The position numbers and the translations under genes are program-made. DNA of 64,000 nucleotides, from the NCBI GenBank assembly GCA_964546935.1, contig CAZJLJ010000006.1, positions 1-64,000 on the forward strand, written 5' to 3'. Origin of the DNA: JALYTY01 sp964546935. Its GTDB lineage: Bacteria; Vulcanimicrobiota; Vulcanimicrobiia; Vulcanimicrobiales; Vulcanimicrobiaceae. The first letter of the stretch is position 1; each line of letters starts with the position of its first letter. Shown here piece after piece: positions 1 to 6,790 of this stretch. Under the pieces are notes generated by a model. The model was not told the DNA's origin. It did no database searches and saw only the letters and a program-made list of their open reading frames with translations.

Positions 1-98
1 CGGTCGTCCATGATAATGTAACGCATTCGGTAGTGCTTATAGCTCAGCGCATCTGCTCGCCGCGCATAGTATAAGAGTAGTACTCAGAAAGGATCTGA

Positions 99-368
99 AT
101 GGCAGACTCGGAGTGGCATGCAAAGCTCGAGCGGAACACGCGAACTGCCACGCGCATAGGTACCTCGTTCGGCATGGCGTGGTCCGCTTGCGGGCTGATG
201 CCGGGACGTTGGTGGTTCGTTCCGCCAATCATCTGCTTCATTTTTTCGTGGTCGATCGGTGACTATTTGTACTACCTGCTCTTTTACCGTACGGGATGGT
301 ATAAGGTGCAAAGGCGGATTTTTGACCGCATCCTGGCGGCGAGAACGGGCTGGAAGCCACCGCGATGA
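99..368 (+). CDS. small membrane protein, unknown function
   Basis: An 89-residue protein of unknown function. One hydrophobic stretch (about residues 38-62, rich in W, F, I and Y) predicts one or two membrane segments, followed by a basic tail. An AAAGGA-type ribosome site lies just before the ATG. Its stop overlaps the start of the next gene (ATGA), so the two are probably translated together. It sits inside the integrative element that ends near 3896, so it is likely cargo. I do not recognise a family. Confidence 0.6.
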   Translation: MADSEWHAKLERNTRTATRIGTSFGMAWSACGLMPGRWWFVPPIICFIFSWSIGDYLYYLLFYRTGWYKVQRRIFDRILAARTGWKPPR

Positions 369-784
369 TGACCACAGTATTCAGGCGCGCAACTCCAGTT
401 GCTGCAATAGCTATTGCATTTATAAGCGCAGGATGTGCTGCGGTAAAGCCGGTTGAGATAACCGGTTGCGCCGGGAAGATGCTGTCGGACGGATCAACGC
501 CCGTTACAGCGCGAGTAAAAAATTATTCGTCTAAACCTATGTCGGCAATGGTCATCAGTATTATGGGATACCGCGATGGCCTACCGGTCAGTGGATCTTC
601 GAGCATCACGGTCCGACATTCGATCAATCCCGGAATGGTGGCAGACGTGAAATACGGGGGCAAACCCGTTCTCGTGTTTTTAAGGCCATATTTCGGGCCA
701 CCAGCGAAACGAATTGTCTGTGAGCCCATGCAAGTAACATTTGCCGACGGGTCAGTGTGGACAAAGCCAGGCCCGTCTCTGTAA
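365..784 (+). CDS. putative lipoprotein, element cargo
   Basis: A 139-residue protein with a type II signal peptide: basic start, hydrophobic core AAIAIAFI, then a lipobox ending in Cys near residue 24 (ISAGC). The mature part carries three further Cys and resembles a small beta-rich domain, but no family is recognised. It overlaps the preceding membrane protein gene by four bases (ATGA). Together they look like a two-gene envelope module carried by the integrative element. Exposure on the inner or outer membrane cannot be decided from sequence. Confidence 0.6.
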   Translation: MMTTVFRRATPVAAIAIAFISAGCAAVKPVEITGCAGKMLSDGSTPVTARVKNYSSKPMSAMVISIMGYRDGLPVSGSSSITVRHSINPGMVADVKYGGKPVLVFLRPYFGPPAKRIVCEPMQVTFADGSVWTKPGPSL

Positions 785-1137
785 GGACACTCACACGCTT
801 GAGGAAAAGGAGCGTTCCTCTCGATAAGAGGATTGTCTTTTCCTACTTTTCCAACTGTTAGTTGCGTAAAGAGACGGTAAACAACTTAAAGGGTCGCCTT
901 TATTTGGCGATACTACACTTAGGACAGCAGACGCGTCGCAGATTCTGTTTCGGCAGCTTTTGAAGATCGCGATCTGAATCGTTCTCATCGCCAAGATGCC
1001 GCGAGCGCCTTTGCAGCGCATATTTTAGCGGCTCTTCTCTCGGCGCTGCCTTGTATTTCCGCACTTGCCCCACCGCCATATCAAGAGATAGAGGTTAGCT
1101 TTTCTATTGCCTTGATGTCGGTGATTGAAAGACTTAC
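785..1137. other. intergenic stretch, no gene seen
   Basis: About 350 bases without a convincing gene on either strand. The base composition looks more AT-rich than the housekeeping genes further right. Shortly after the lipoprotein stop there is a weak hairpin (GAGGAA ... TTCCTC) without a clear T-run; it may stop transcription, but this is unsure. The promoter of the nuclease gene is presumably here. Confidence 0.4.
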
Positions 1138-2091
1138 ATGCCCAGCATCGCCTCTAAGGACGCGGATGACATCATCATGCGCTATTTGCAACGCCACGAT
1201 AGCGCCTTCCGTAACGACCTCGAAGAACTCGTCGTCAGAGCGGGGCATTCGCCCACGCTCTGCACTCGACGCCTTGAACGGCTTTCGGAAAATGATGGTC
1301 CGCTGCGTCGCTACGACATCTACAGCCCGTTGAACGGCAAGAACGCTCACCTCTACGCGCTGAACGAGCTTACATCTTCTGAACTCGAAAAACACGCACA
1401 GCAGCTTCTCAAGCGACACCAGTTGCTACGTCGTGCTGACCTGAAAGGGTCGTGCGAGCAGTACACCCGATCGCTGTTTTGGAAAGCCCGCGACCTGGGT
1501 GCGGAATGGATACGGCGGATTCCGCAACGTCGCAGTGTTGGGGTCCTAGACGTTGCACCGCACCGGAAGGCCGACCTCATTATCCCTCTGGATGACGATT
1601 TCGCGTATCACAACGCCGCACTCGTGGAATGCAAGAACCACCGCCAACATTTCACTCTGCATAGCGACATCTTCGCAAAGCTGATGAAGACCGCGCACGA
1701 CGCTAAGATGCTCCCTATACTCACCCTCGCGCACATCAGCGCACGGGCGGAGCAATTCTGCAACGGGATCGGTATTGCGCTGTTGCACCTTCGCAAGCAG
1801 TTGATCCCGAAAAAGGAGCGTCGCGAGGCCCGCGCCCTTTGGGGCAAGGACCGCGCTGACAGAATCTTTCATGCAATACGCCCAGATCGCCCATTCGCTG
1901 AAACGGCGAGGACGCCACGCTTATCAATGGAGCATATTGCGACTGTTTCTGCCGCAGAATGGCTGTCATCTGCCAGCCAACGATGGCATGAAAACCGCAA
2001 AGTGCTTCCTGACGTAATCGATGCTCTGGCGGCACGCGATTGGAAGCGGTTAAACAACATCTACCTTCCCGGTAGCGGCTCTCTAAACTGA
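1138..2091 (+). CDS. PD-(D/E)XK-like nuclease with N-terminal winged-helix region
   Basis: A 317-residue protein. The first ~85 residues look like a winged-helix DNA-binding region (strongly helical, with a Y-x-Y-hydrophobic wing near residue 60). The centre has the pattern of a restriction-endonuclease fold: Asp146 in KADLIIP, then Glu164-x-Lys166 in LVECKNH, followed by helices. This fits Mrr- or resolvase-like PD-(D/E)XK enzymes, which cut DNA using Mg2+. It lies between element cargo and the excisionase/integrase, so a role in defence, competition or element transfer is possible. No methyltransferase neighbour is visible, so a classical restriction-modification pair is unlikely. The family assignment rests on motif reading only. 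Confidence 0.5.
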   Translation: MPSIASKDADDIIMRYLQRHDSAFRNDLEELVVRAGHSPTLCTRRLERLSENDGPLRRYDIYSPLNGKNAHLYALNELTSSELEKHAQQLLKRHQLLRRADLKGSCEQYTRSLFWKARDLGAEWIRRIPQRRSVGVLDVAPHRKADLIIPLDDDFAYHNAALVECKNHRQHFTLHSDIFAKLMKTAHDAKMLPILTLAHISARAEQFCNGIGIALLHLRKQLIPKKERREARALWGKDRADRIFHAIRPDRPFAETARTPRLSMEHIATVSAAEWLSSASQRWHENRKVLPDVIDALAARDWKRLNNIYLPGSGSLN

Positions 2092-2120
2092 CGTTGGACC
2101 CGGGGGCGGGGTTCCAACGT
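2091..2120 (+). terminator. hairpin directly after the nuclease gene
   Basis: Inverted repeat ACGTTGGA / TCCAACGT (8 bp arms, GC-rich 14-base loop that can pair further) starting at the last base of the stop codon. There is no T-run after it, so it may stabilise the mRNA 3' end or be a weak terminator rather than a classical intrinsic one. Confidence 0.4.
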
Positions 2121-2366
2121 ACGCATCAGACATCCGACGCGACGCGGCAACATGGTGCCTTTTCACGCTACCGTAAAGCAGAAAAAGCGATGTAACCACC
2201 TTTTCGCGCCGACCGCTACGCCTACAGCAAGACTCCGCCTCTCGGACATCAGCAAATCGCCCTTTGAAAGCGACGTTTCCCCTCGCGTTTATTGGGCTTT
2301 GCTGGACGATTGTTTCGCCTTTTAACAAACTTATTACACTTGAACCTTCGAGAAAACTCCAAATCG

Positions 2367-2612
2367 ATGAACCAGAGAATCCTGAAGCCGAATAAAGATG
2401 GCCGGCTTCCCCTTTTGATGACCACAGAAGACGTTGCGTTTGAGTTGGGAGTAGGTGTCTCCAGCGTAGCGAAGCTCAGAAGCAGCGGGGAACTTAACTC
2501 AGTTAAAGTGCTGGGTGCAAGGCGCTTCCGGCGAAGCGACGTTGAACGTTATATCAACGAGCGAGCTGAGGGAACCCGCCGCAATTCACGACGGAGGAAC
2601 AACAATGGCTAA
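2367..2612 (+). CDS. excisionase-like helix-turn-helix protein
   Basis: An 81-residue protein with a MerR/excisionase-type winged helix: the segment LMTTEDVAFELGV is the first helix pair, SSVAKLRSSGEL the recognition helix, and VKVLGARRFRRSDVERYI the wing and final helix typical of helix-turn-helix type 17 domains. The ATG at 2367 was chosen because the extension upstream is not domain-like. It overlaps the integrase start by eight bases. In integrative elements such proteins bend att DNA and set the direction of recombination, which is the likely role here. Confidence 0.75.
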   Translation: MNQRILKPNKDGRLPLLMTTEDVAFELGVGVSSVAKLRSSGELNSVKVLGARRFRRSDVERYINERAEGTRRNSRRRNNNG

Positions 2613-3804
2613 GAAGCCACGAAGTCTTCCGAAAGGCGTGCGACAGAAACCGAATGGTTCATACGAAGGCCGAATATCCGTGAAGCTCCCTAACGGAGAC
2701 ACCGACAGGCTTTCTTTCTGCAGCACGAACCTCCAGGAAGTCATAAACAACATGGCGGAGGCGCAGGTTCAATCACGCCATGCCGTTCGCACGAAAGACA
2801 CGCTCGGCGCATTGCTGGAGGGGTGGCTCGAACTTATCAAGCCGCTCCCCGGCGAACACAATCCACCAGCGCCGCGAGTGCGCTTTAATACGTACGCACA
2901 GCGAGAAACCGCCGTACGCGTTCACCTGCGTCAGTCGCAAGTGGGACAGCGTTTGTGGAATCAGAGAGTTGAACGTCTCCAGGTTGACGATTTGGACGCG
3001 TACTTCGCCACGCTTGAGCGAAATGGCGTCGGCGGTCGAGCGCGACAGGTCGTCTACGATGTGTTGAAGTTAGCCTTAAAGCGGGCAGCTCGAAAGAACA
3101 AAACGCCGTTTTGCATCATGGACTTGGTAGATCGACCCAGCCATAAGCCGAAGCGTCAAGTACCGCTGACGGAGGCGGAGCTTACCAACCTCCTGTGCGA
3201 GATTGAACGCAAAGATCGATGGATCGCGCTCTACGATCTAGCGATCTACTACGGGTTGCGACAGGCCGAACTATTTGCGCTTCGATGGCAAAATGTCGAT
3301 CTGAAGCAAGGACGCATCGTGATCTCGGAGGCATTAACGAAGACCGAGGCCGGTCTCCGACACACCCCGACAAAGACCGACAACAGCGAACGGGAGATCT
3401 ACTTAGCGCCTGAATCGGTTGATTTGTTGGTCCAGCACAAGAAGCGCCAAATGAACGGTGCGTCCCCGGCTAGCGACCTCGTATTCCCGTCGCTGACCGG
3501 TGCGCCGCTAGACCGTAATACGTTCAGAAAGAAAGTGCATCAGCCGCTGGTGAAGGCGGCGGGTTGCCCTGAGCTTACCTTTCATTCTATGAGAAAGGTT
3601 GCTGGTACTCTGCACGCGGATTCCAACGTCGCGGGACCCGTAGCGAAAGCGGTACTTGGGCACGCCGACTATCGCACAACAGTAAACTACTACACTCGCC
3701 CGACGCCTGAAATGATGCGCCGAGCTGCGACCGCAGTACGCGAACATGCAAAGGCGTTAAGAGATAAGAATGGGGAAAACCTAGGGGAAATAAAGGCCGG
3801 TTGA
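2605..3804 (+). CDS. tyrosine recombinase / integrase
   Basis: A 399-residue site-specific recombinase. The N-terminal ~60 residues resemble an arm-binding domain, residues ~65-170 a SAM-like core-binding domain, and the C-terminal half the catalytic domain. Catalytic residues are visible: Arg219 (YGLRQAE), a Lys in the TPTKTDNSE hairpin, His327 and Arg330 (FHSMRK), His353 (LGHADY) and nucleophile Tyr363 (NYYTRP). A strong GGAGG site precedes the ATG at 2605. The gene ends about 20 bases before a tRNA-Ile 3' half, the expected place for an integrase that uses the tRNA as attachment site. All key residues are present, so it may be active. Confidence 0.93.
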   Translation: MAKKPRSLPKGVRQKPNGSYEGRISVKLPNGDTDRLSFCSTNLQEVINNMAEAQVQSRHAVRTKDTLGALLEGWLELIKPLPGEHNPPAPRVRFNTYAQRETAVRVHLRQSQVGQRLWNQRVERLQVDDLDAYFATLERNGVGGRARQVVYDVLKLALKRAARKNKTPFCIMDLVDRPSHKPKRQVPLTEAELTNLLCEIERKDRWIALYDLAIYYGLRQAELFALRWQNVDLKQGRIVISEALTKTEAGLRHTPTKTDNSEREIYLAPESVDLLVQHKKRQMNGASPASDLVFPSLTGAPLDRNTFRKKVHQPLVKAAGCPELTFHSMRKVAGTLHADSNVAGPVAKAVLGHADYRTTVNYYTRPTPEMMRRAATAVREHAKALRDKNGENLGEIKAG

Positions 3805-3824
3805 TTGCAAAAGCCTGATTCTAC

Positions 3825-3896
3825 GGGCCAAATTGGTATACAACCGATTGCTTGATAAGCATGAGGTCCCTGGTTCGATCCCAGGATGGCCCACCA
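3825..3896 (+). other. attachment site: 3' half of a tRNA-Ile(GAU) gene, 5' half replaced
   Basis: From the anticodon loop (TTGATAA, anticodon GAT) to CCA at 3894-3896 the sequence is a perfect tRNA 3' half: T-stem CCTGG/CCAGG around loop TTCGATC, then ATGGCCC, A and CCA. The 5' half is wrong. The region where TAGCTCAG and a normal D-arm should be is short and unrelated, the 5' side of the anticodon stem mismatches, and acceptor position 7 mismatches, although GGGCCA still pairs. This is the pattern of an att site left by integration into a tRNA gene. The intact tRNA should lie left of the window. Confidence 0.75.
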
Positions 3897-3912
3897 TCGA
3901 AAAAATTGCATC

Positions 3913-3945
3913 GAAAGCCCCGAGTCTTATCGGGGCTTTCTTTAT
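3913..3945 (+). terminator. intrinsic terminator of the tRNA-Ile locus
   Basis: Eleven-base stem GAAAGCCCCGA / TCGGGGCTTTC with a six-base loop, followed by TTTATT. It sits 16 bases after the tRNA CCA end. It is probably the original chromosomal terminator of the tRNA gene and marks the return to host DNA. Confidence 0.9.
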
Positions 3946-4127
3946 TGTTTCGACGCTCGCGCCCATCGGTCCAAAAGTGGTCTGTGGTGCGGGAGTGCCG
4001 TTTTTCGTGGGGTACCATGGCGGATTCGGTAGAGACTCACCCTCCATGTTGCTATGGACGTAGACTTCAAGGATCCGAAGAGAAAAATCCGCGAGAGATC
4101 CGTTTCGCAAACGCACAAGGAGCCGCT

Positions 4128-4448
4128 ATGAAAACGACGCCGACGACCAAAATTCTCGCCATCGGGACCATCAATCCCGGTTTTGAGCAATCGCAGGTGT
4201 TTGCTGTCCTACCAGAGGAAGTCCGGGAAACTGTCGACCTCTACCTCGATGGAAAGATCGAGCAGTGGTACTCGCTACAGGGAAAGCGGGGCGTGGCGTT
4301 CATCCTGAACGTCACCGATCCGGCCGTCGCTCACGAAATGCTCGAAGAGCTGCCTTTGGGTAAAGCACATATGATGAGCTTCGAACTAATCCCAATTGGC
4401 CCGCTCAACCCGCTCCGCTTTTTGCAGGGCATGCAGCCAAAACCTTGA
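4128..4448 (+). CDS. small alpha/beta-barrel-like protein (muconolactone isomerase/YCII-like)
   Basis: A 106-residue cytoplasmic protein. The pattern of strand, long helix, strand, a GVAFILNV strand, helix (AHEMLEELPLG) and final strand FELIPIGPL resembles the dimeric alpha-beta barrel fold of muconolactone isomerase-like and YCII-like proteins. These act on small organic molecules, but no specific reaction can be given. The ATG at 4128 has a good AAGGAG site; an upstream reading frame across the tRNA region is not real. It is the first chromosomal gene right of the integrated element. Confidence 0.6.
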   Translation: MKTTPTTKILAIGTINPGFEQSQVFAVLPEEVRETVDLYLDGKIEQWYSLQGKRGVAFILNVTDPAVAHEMLEELPLGKAHMMSFELIPIGPLNPLRFLQGMQPKP

Positions 4449-4468
4449 GTTATGCAGGGCGTCTTTCG

Positions 4469-4564
4469 CTAATCGCGTTTATTCGACTGCAGTTCCTTGC
4501 GCTGAGCCCACGTGAGACAGCAGCCCTTCGGCATGCCGCACCCTGGGCAAAATAGATTCTCCAT
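4469..4564 (-). CDS. possible tiny Cys-rich protein
   Basis: A 31-codon frame encoding MENLFCPGCGMPKGCC followed by a basic tail. The CPGC-G start looks like half of a zinc ribbon and the Cys-Cys pair could complete it. An AGGAGAG site lies unusually close to the ATG. It occupies an otherwise empty stretch. Its length makes chance occurrence possible, so this is tentative. Confidence 0.35.
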   Translation of the reverse strand: MENLFCPGCGMPKGCCLTWAQRKELQSNKRD

Positions 4565-4678
4565 CTCTCCTATACTTCGGGAAAATCGAACTCGGTTTTG
4601 ACCGTACGATAGAAGGAATCCCTCCCGAGCTTCCTTTTGTCACTTACCGGCGCCCGCTTTGGGTTTTTCCGGCCTTTA

Positions 4679-4936
4679 CTAAATCAGCTCGATAAACTTT
4701 TTCATGATCTCATCCTCGTCTTTGAGTTGCATGAGCATGAGCTGTTCTAGTGCTTGGCGTTCGCGTTCCAACTCGGCTTGTTGCTCCATCGCGATGTCAA
4801 ATGCTTGGCGTTCCGCCGCGATTGCGTGTTCTTGCGCTTGCGACGCCGGATCGACTTTATCGTCTGCCGAGGGAGTCGCCGTTTTTGCTTGCGGCGCGCG
4901 AGGCGTGCGCGCCGCAAGCATGGGGAATGCAATCAC
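4679..4936 (-). CDS. small coiled-coil protein, paralogue of its upstream neighbour
   Basis: An 85-residue protein starting at GTG, overlapping the stop of the upstream gene (GTGA). A short Pro/Ala/Thr head is followed by a long charged helix rich in Q, E, L and M, likely a coiled coil. The last 38 residues align without gaps to the end of the neighbouring protein: FD, M, QQAE, RE, L, Q, K, D and the tail I-x-KKFIE are shared. It has lost, or never had, the Gly-rich hydrophobic head of that neighbour. Unknown function, probably the same machine as the transglycosylase upstream. Confidence 0.65.
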   Translation of the reverse strand: MIAFPMLAARTPRAPQAKTATPSADDKVDPASQAQEHAIAAERQAFDIAMEQQAELERERQALEQLMLMQLKDEDEIMKKFIELI

Positions 4937-5259
4937 TCGCCGATACTCTCGATAAATTTCTTCGTGATGCTGTCATCTGCTTTGCGTTGTGCCATTTGTG
5001 CATCGCGCAATGTATTCACCTCACGCATGTTTTCTGCTTGTTGGCTCATCATTTCGTCGAAAACCGTCGACTGCAAATCGAGCCGTTGCTGAGCAAACAT
5101 CTCCTGGCCCATCAATCCGGTTTGAAATGCATTGTTTTCGCCCAGCATTCCGGTGAGCGCACCGTTCGAACCGCCCAGAACAGCGTTTGCTCCGCCGCTA
5201 AAAAGGCCGCCGATAATCGATGGTGCGGCTGCCTCGAGGATCGGTGCCAGAAAACCCAT
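4933..5259 (-). CDS. small protein with Gly-rich amphipathic head and helical tail
   Basis: A 108-residue protein with a strong AAGGAG site before the ATG at 5259. Residues 1-45 are rich in Gly, Ala, Leu and Ile (APSIIGGLFSGGANAVLGG), like a glycine-zipper membrane-inserting segment. Residues 50-108 form a Gln/Met/Glu-rich helix ending in ITKKFIESIGE. The design resembles phage DNA-ejection or pilot proteins and some secretion translocon subunits, but no homology can be proven by eye. It lies 94 bases after a lytic transglycosylase gene on the same strand and is coupled to the next gene. Confidence 0.65.
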   Translation of the reverse strand: MGFLAPILEAAAPSIIGGLFSGGANAVLGGSNGALTGMLGENNAFQTGLMGQEMFAQQRLDLQSTVFDEMMSQQAENMREVNTLRDAQMAQRKADDSITKKFIESIGE

Positions 5260-5352
5260 TAGTTTTTCTCTCCTTGTTGCATAGAGTCGCAGTACAATCA
5301 CGCGATGCATGATCGTGACTAGATTGCGCTAACGAAACGTGCGCTCGACGAG

Positions 5353-5985
5353 CTAACTGTCTCCATCGATGTACGATCCATAATCGCTTGATTTAGAGAC
5401 GGGTGTTATCCGCGGAAGTGCCGGCAGCGACGAGAGTCGCGCCGGCACTTGCGATGTTAGAAGCTGCGCCAGCGACCCAAGCGCATTGACATTGTTAGAC
5501 GCCTCGGATTGTTCGCAGCGCGCTTCATCAACATGCTCGCCCGCGATATCGCTATAATGGCGGAGCACCGAGTCGGCGTATCCTAGCGTCCGCCCGTCGG
5601 CCCACCTGGTTTGCGTCCCGGTAGCAGTCGGGCTGCCCGCGTTATAGGCGGAGAGCGCCTTGTGCACGTTGCCGCCGTACCGTTGTAAGAGCCCGGAAAT
5701 CATGGATGCGGCGTACTCCGCGTTCTGCCCCGGATCCATAGCAGCGACTGAGCGGGCGAAAGCGTGCCAGCGGTCGTCGATCTGGAAGAGGCCTCGGCCA
5801 TGGCCGCCATCGCCCACGACGTTAGCGCCTCCGTTTGAACCAGGTCCACCGGTCTCCTGAGCGGCCACAGCCGCCAGCAGTGCAGGGTCCAGGCGGTGGC
5901 TTCGCGCCGCCGAAACGATCTCAGGCGCATACTTTACGCCTGCGGCTGCCAAGCGATCGGTAAGGGAAGCGGCAATCTGCATCAT
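5353..5985 (-). CDS. lytic transglycosylase (SLT domain)
   Basis: A 210-residue murein-cleaving enzyme. The domain shows AAQETGG with the catalytic Glu near residue 44, GRGLFQID (the GLMQ-type motif) near 65-72, the Asn-Ala-Glu-Tyr-Ala region, and ALSAYNAGS near 112. These enzymes cut MurNAc-GlcNAc bonds to form 1,6-anhydro ends. There is no signal peptide, so export would need another route, as in phage tail, secretion or pilus-associated transglycosylases. The C-terminal ~65 residues are unrelated and Ser/Leu-rich. It leads the minus-strand cluster with the two paralogous small proteins. Confidence 0.85.
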   Translation of the reverse strand: MMQIAASLTDRLAAAGVKYAPEIVSAARSHRLDPALLAAVAAQETGGPGSNGGANVVGDGGHGRGLFQIDDRWHAFARSVAAMDPGQNAEYAASMISGLLQRYGGNVHKALSAYNAGSPTATGTQTRWADGRTLGYADSVLRHYSDIAGEHVDEARCEQSEASNNVNALGSLAQLLTSQVPARLSSLPALPRITPVSKSSDYGSYIDGDS

Positions 5986-6057
5986 ACCGCCCTATTCCTC
6001 GGACGCAGGCGTTTGACAAGGGACGGTCGGCGCTCTACAATTCACCAAGTCGTTTTG

Positions 6058-6087
6058 TGGGGGCCCCGCTGCCGAGGTGGGGCCCTC
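6058..6087 (+). promoter_or_regulatory. hairpin in the yceD-rpmF leader
   Basis: Inverted repeat GGGCCCC / GGGGCCC with a ten-base spacer, about 22 bases before the yceD start codon. With no T-run it is not a terminator. It could shape translation initiation of the yceD-rpmF mRNA; the role is inferred only. Confidence 0.35.
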
Positions 6088-6108
6088 ATCCTGCGACGAG
6101 ACACCGTC

Positions 6109-6615
6109 ATGACGCGTTCGCACAAGGTTGATATCAGTGGACTGATCGCCGGCGGCAGGCAAGTACTGCTGTTAGACGACCAAGTTCCCGTGGAAAGTTT
6201 CGAGGGCCTCGAGTTCCCGAAGCCGGCCAGCGTGCATCTCGAAATGCGGTACGTCGATCGGCTCCTTCATATAGAAGGCACGGTTGATGCATCGATTCAT
6301 GGCGAGTGCGATTCGTGCTTGGAGGATTTCGATCGCGACGTTCACTTGGACGTCGACGAACGGCTGGATCCGAACACCGAGGATCGGGAAGCCGATCCGT
6401 TCGGTGAAAGCAACGTGCTGGTGGGAGACCGTTTAGACGTAGCGGATCTCGCGCAGCAACTGGTGCTGAGCGAACTGCCCATGGGGTTCCGCTGCAGCGA
6501 AGACTGTAAGGGCCTTTGCGGCACCTGCGGGACGAATTTAAACACGGGCACCTGCACGTGTAACAACGGAGAGTCTGGAAGTGGCAAACCTAAAGTGGAA
6601 GACACCGCGCAGTAA
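6109..6615 (+). CDS. yceD: YceD family protein (DUF177)
   Basis: A 168-residue DUF177 protein. Visible hallmarks are the CDSCLEDF motif near residue 66, the acidic middle (EDREADPFG), a hydrophobic helix (VADLAQQLVLSELPM) and a Cys-rich end: CSEDCKGLCGTCGTNLN. YceD is encoded next to rpmF in most bacteria and has been linked to 23S rRNA processing and ribosome assembly. Here its 3' end overlaps the rpmF start by 35 bases. It is the first gene of the long lipid-synthesis and ribosome block reaching to rimM. Confidence 0.92.
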   Translation: MTRSHKVDISGLIAGGRQVLLLDDQVPVESFEGLEFPKPASVHLEMRYVDRLLHIEGTVDASIHGECDSCLEDFDRDVHLDVDERLDPNTEDREADPFGESNVLVGDRLDVADLAQQLVLSELPMGFRCSEDCKGLCGTCGTNLNTGTCTCNNGESGSGKPKVEDTAQ

Positions 6616-6787
6616 AACGCGCAGCCGTCGTGCGGCAAACTGGAAGTTGAACCCGGTCACGACCGTGGAATGCAACCAGTGCCATCAACCGAAGCGCCCG
6701 CACTTTCTGTGCGGACATTGCGGTACTTACGACGGCCGTCAAGTCGTTGAGATCCGCGACGAACACGCCGGTCACGATCACGAATAA
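6581..6787 (+). CDS. rpmF: 50S ribosomal protein L32
   Basis: A 68-residue L32 starting at GTG with a GGAG site inside the yceD coding region. The basic head PRSKTRSRRA and the zinc-ribbon pairs CNQC and CGHC are intact, so this is the Cys+ (zinc-binding) form. A short His/Glu tail follows. It is an assembly component of the large subunit. In many bacteria plsX lies directly downstream; here fabH follows three bases after the stop instead. Confidence 0.95.
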   Translation: MANLKWKTPRSKTRSRRAANWKLNPVTTVECNQCHQPKRPHFLCGHCGTYDGRQVVEIRDEHAGHDHE

Positions 6788-6790
6788 ATC

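Noticed and set aside
3825..3896. An intact tRNA-Ile gene
   Set aside because: The D-arm is not canonical, the 5' side of the anticodon stem and acceptor position 7 mismatch; only the 3' half is sound.
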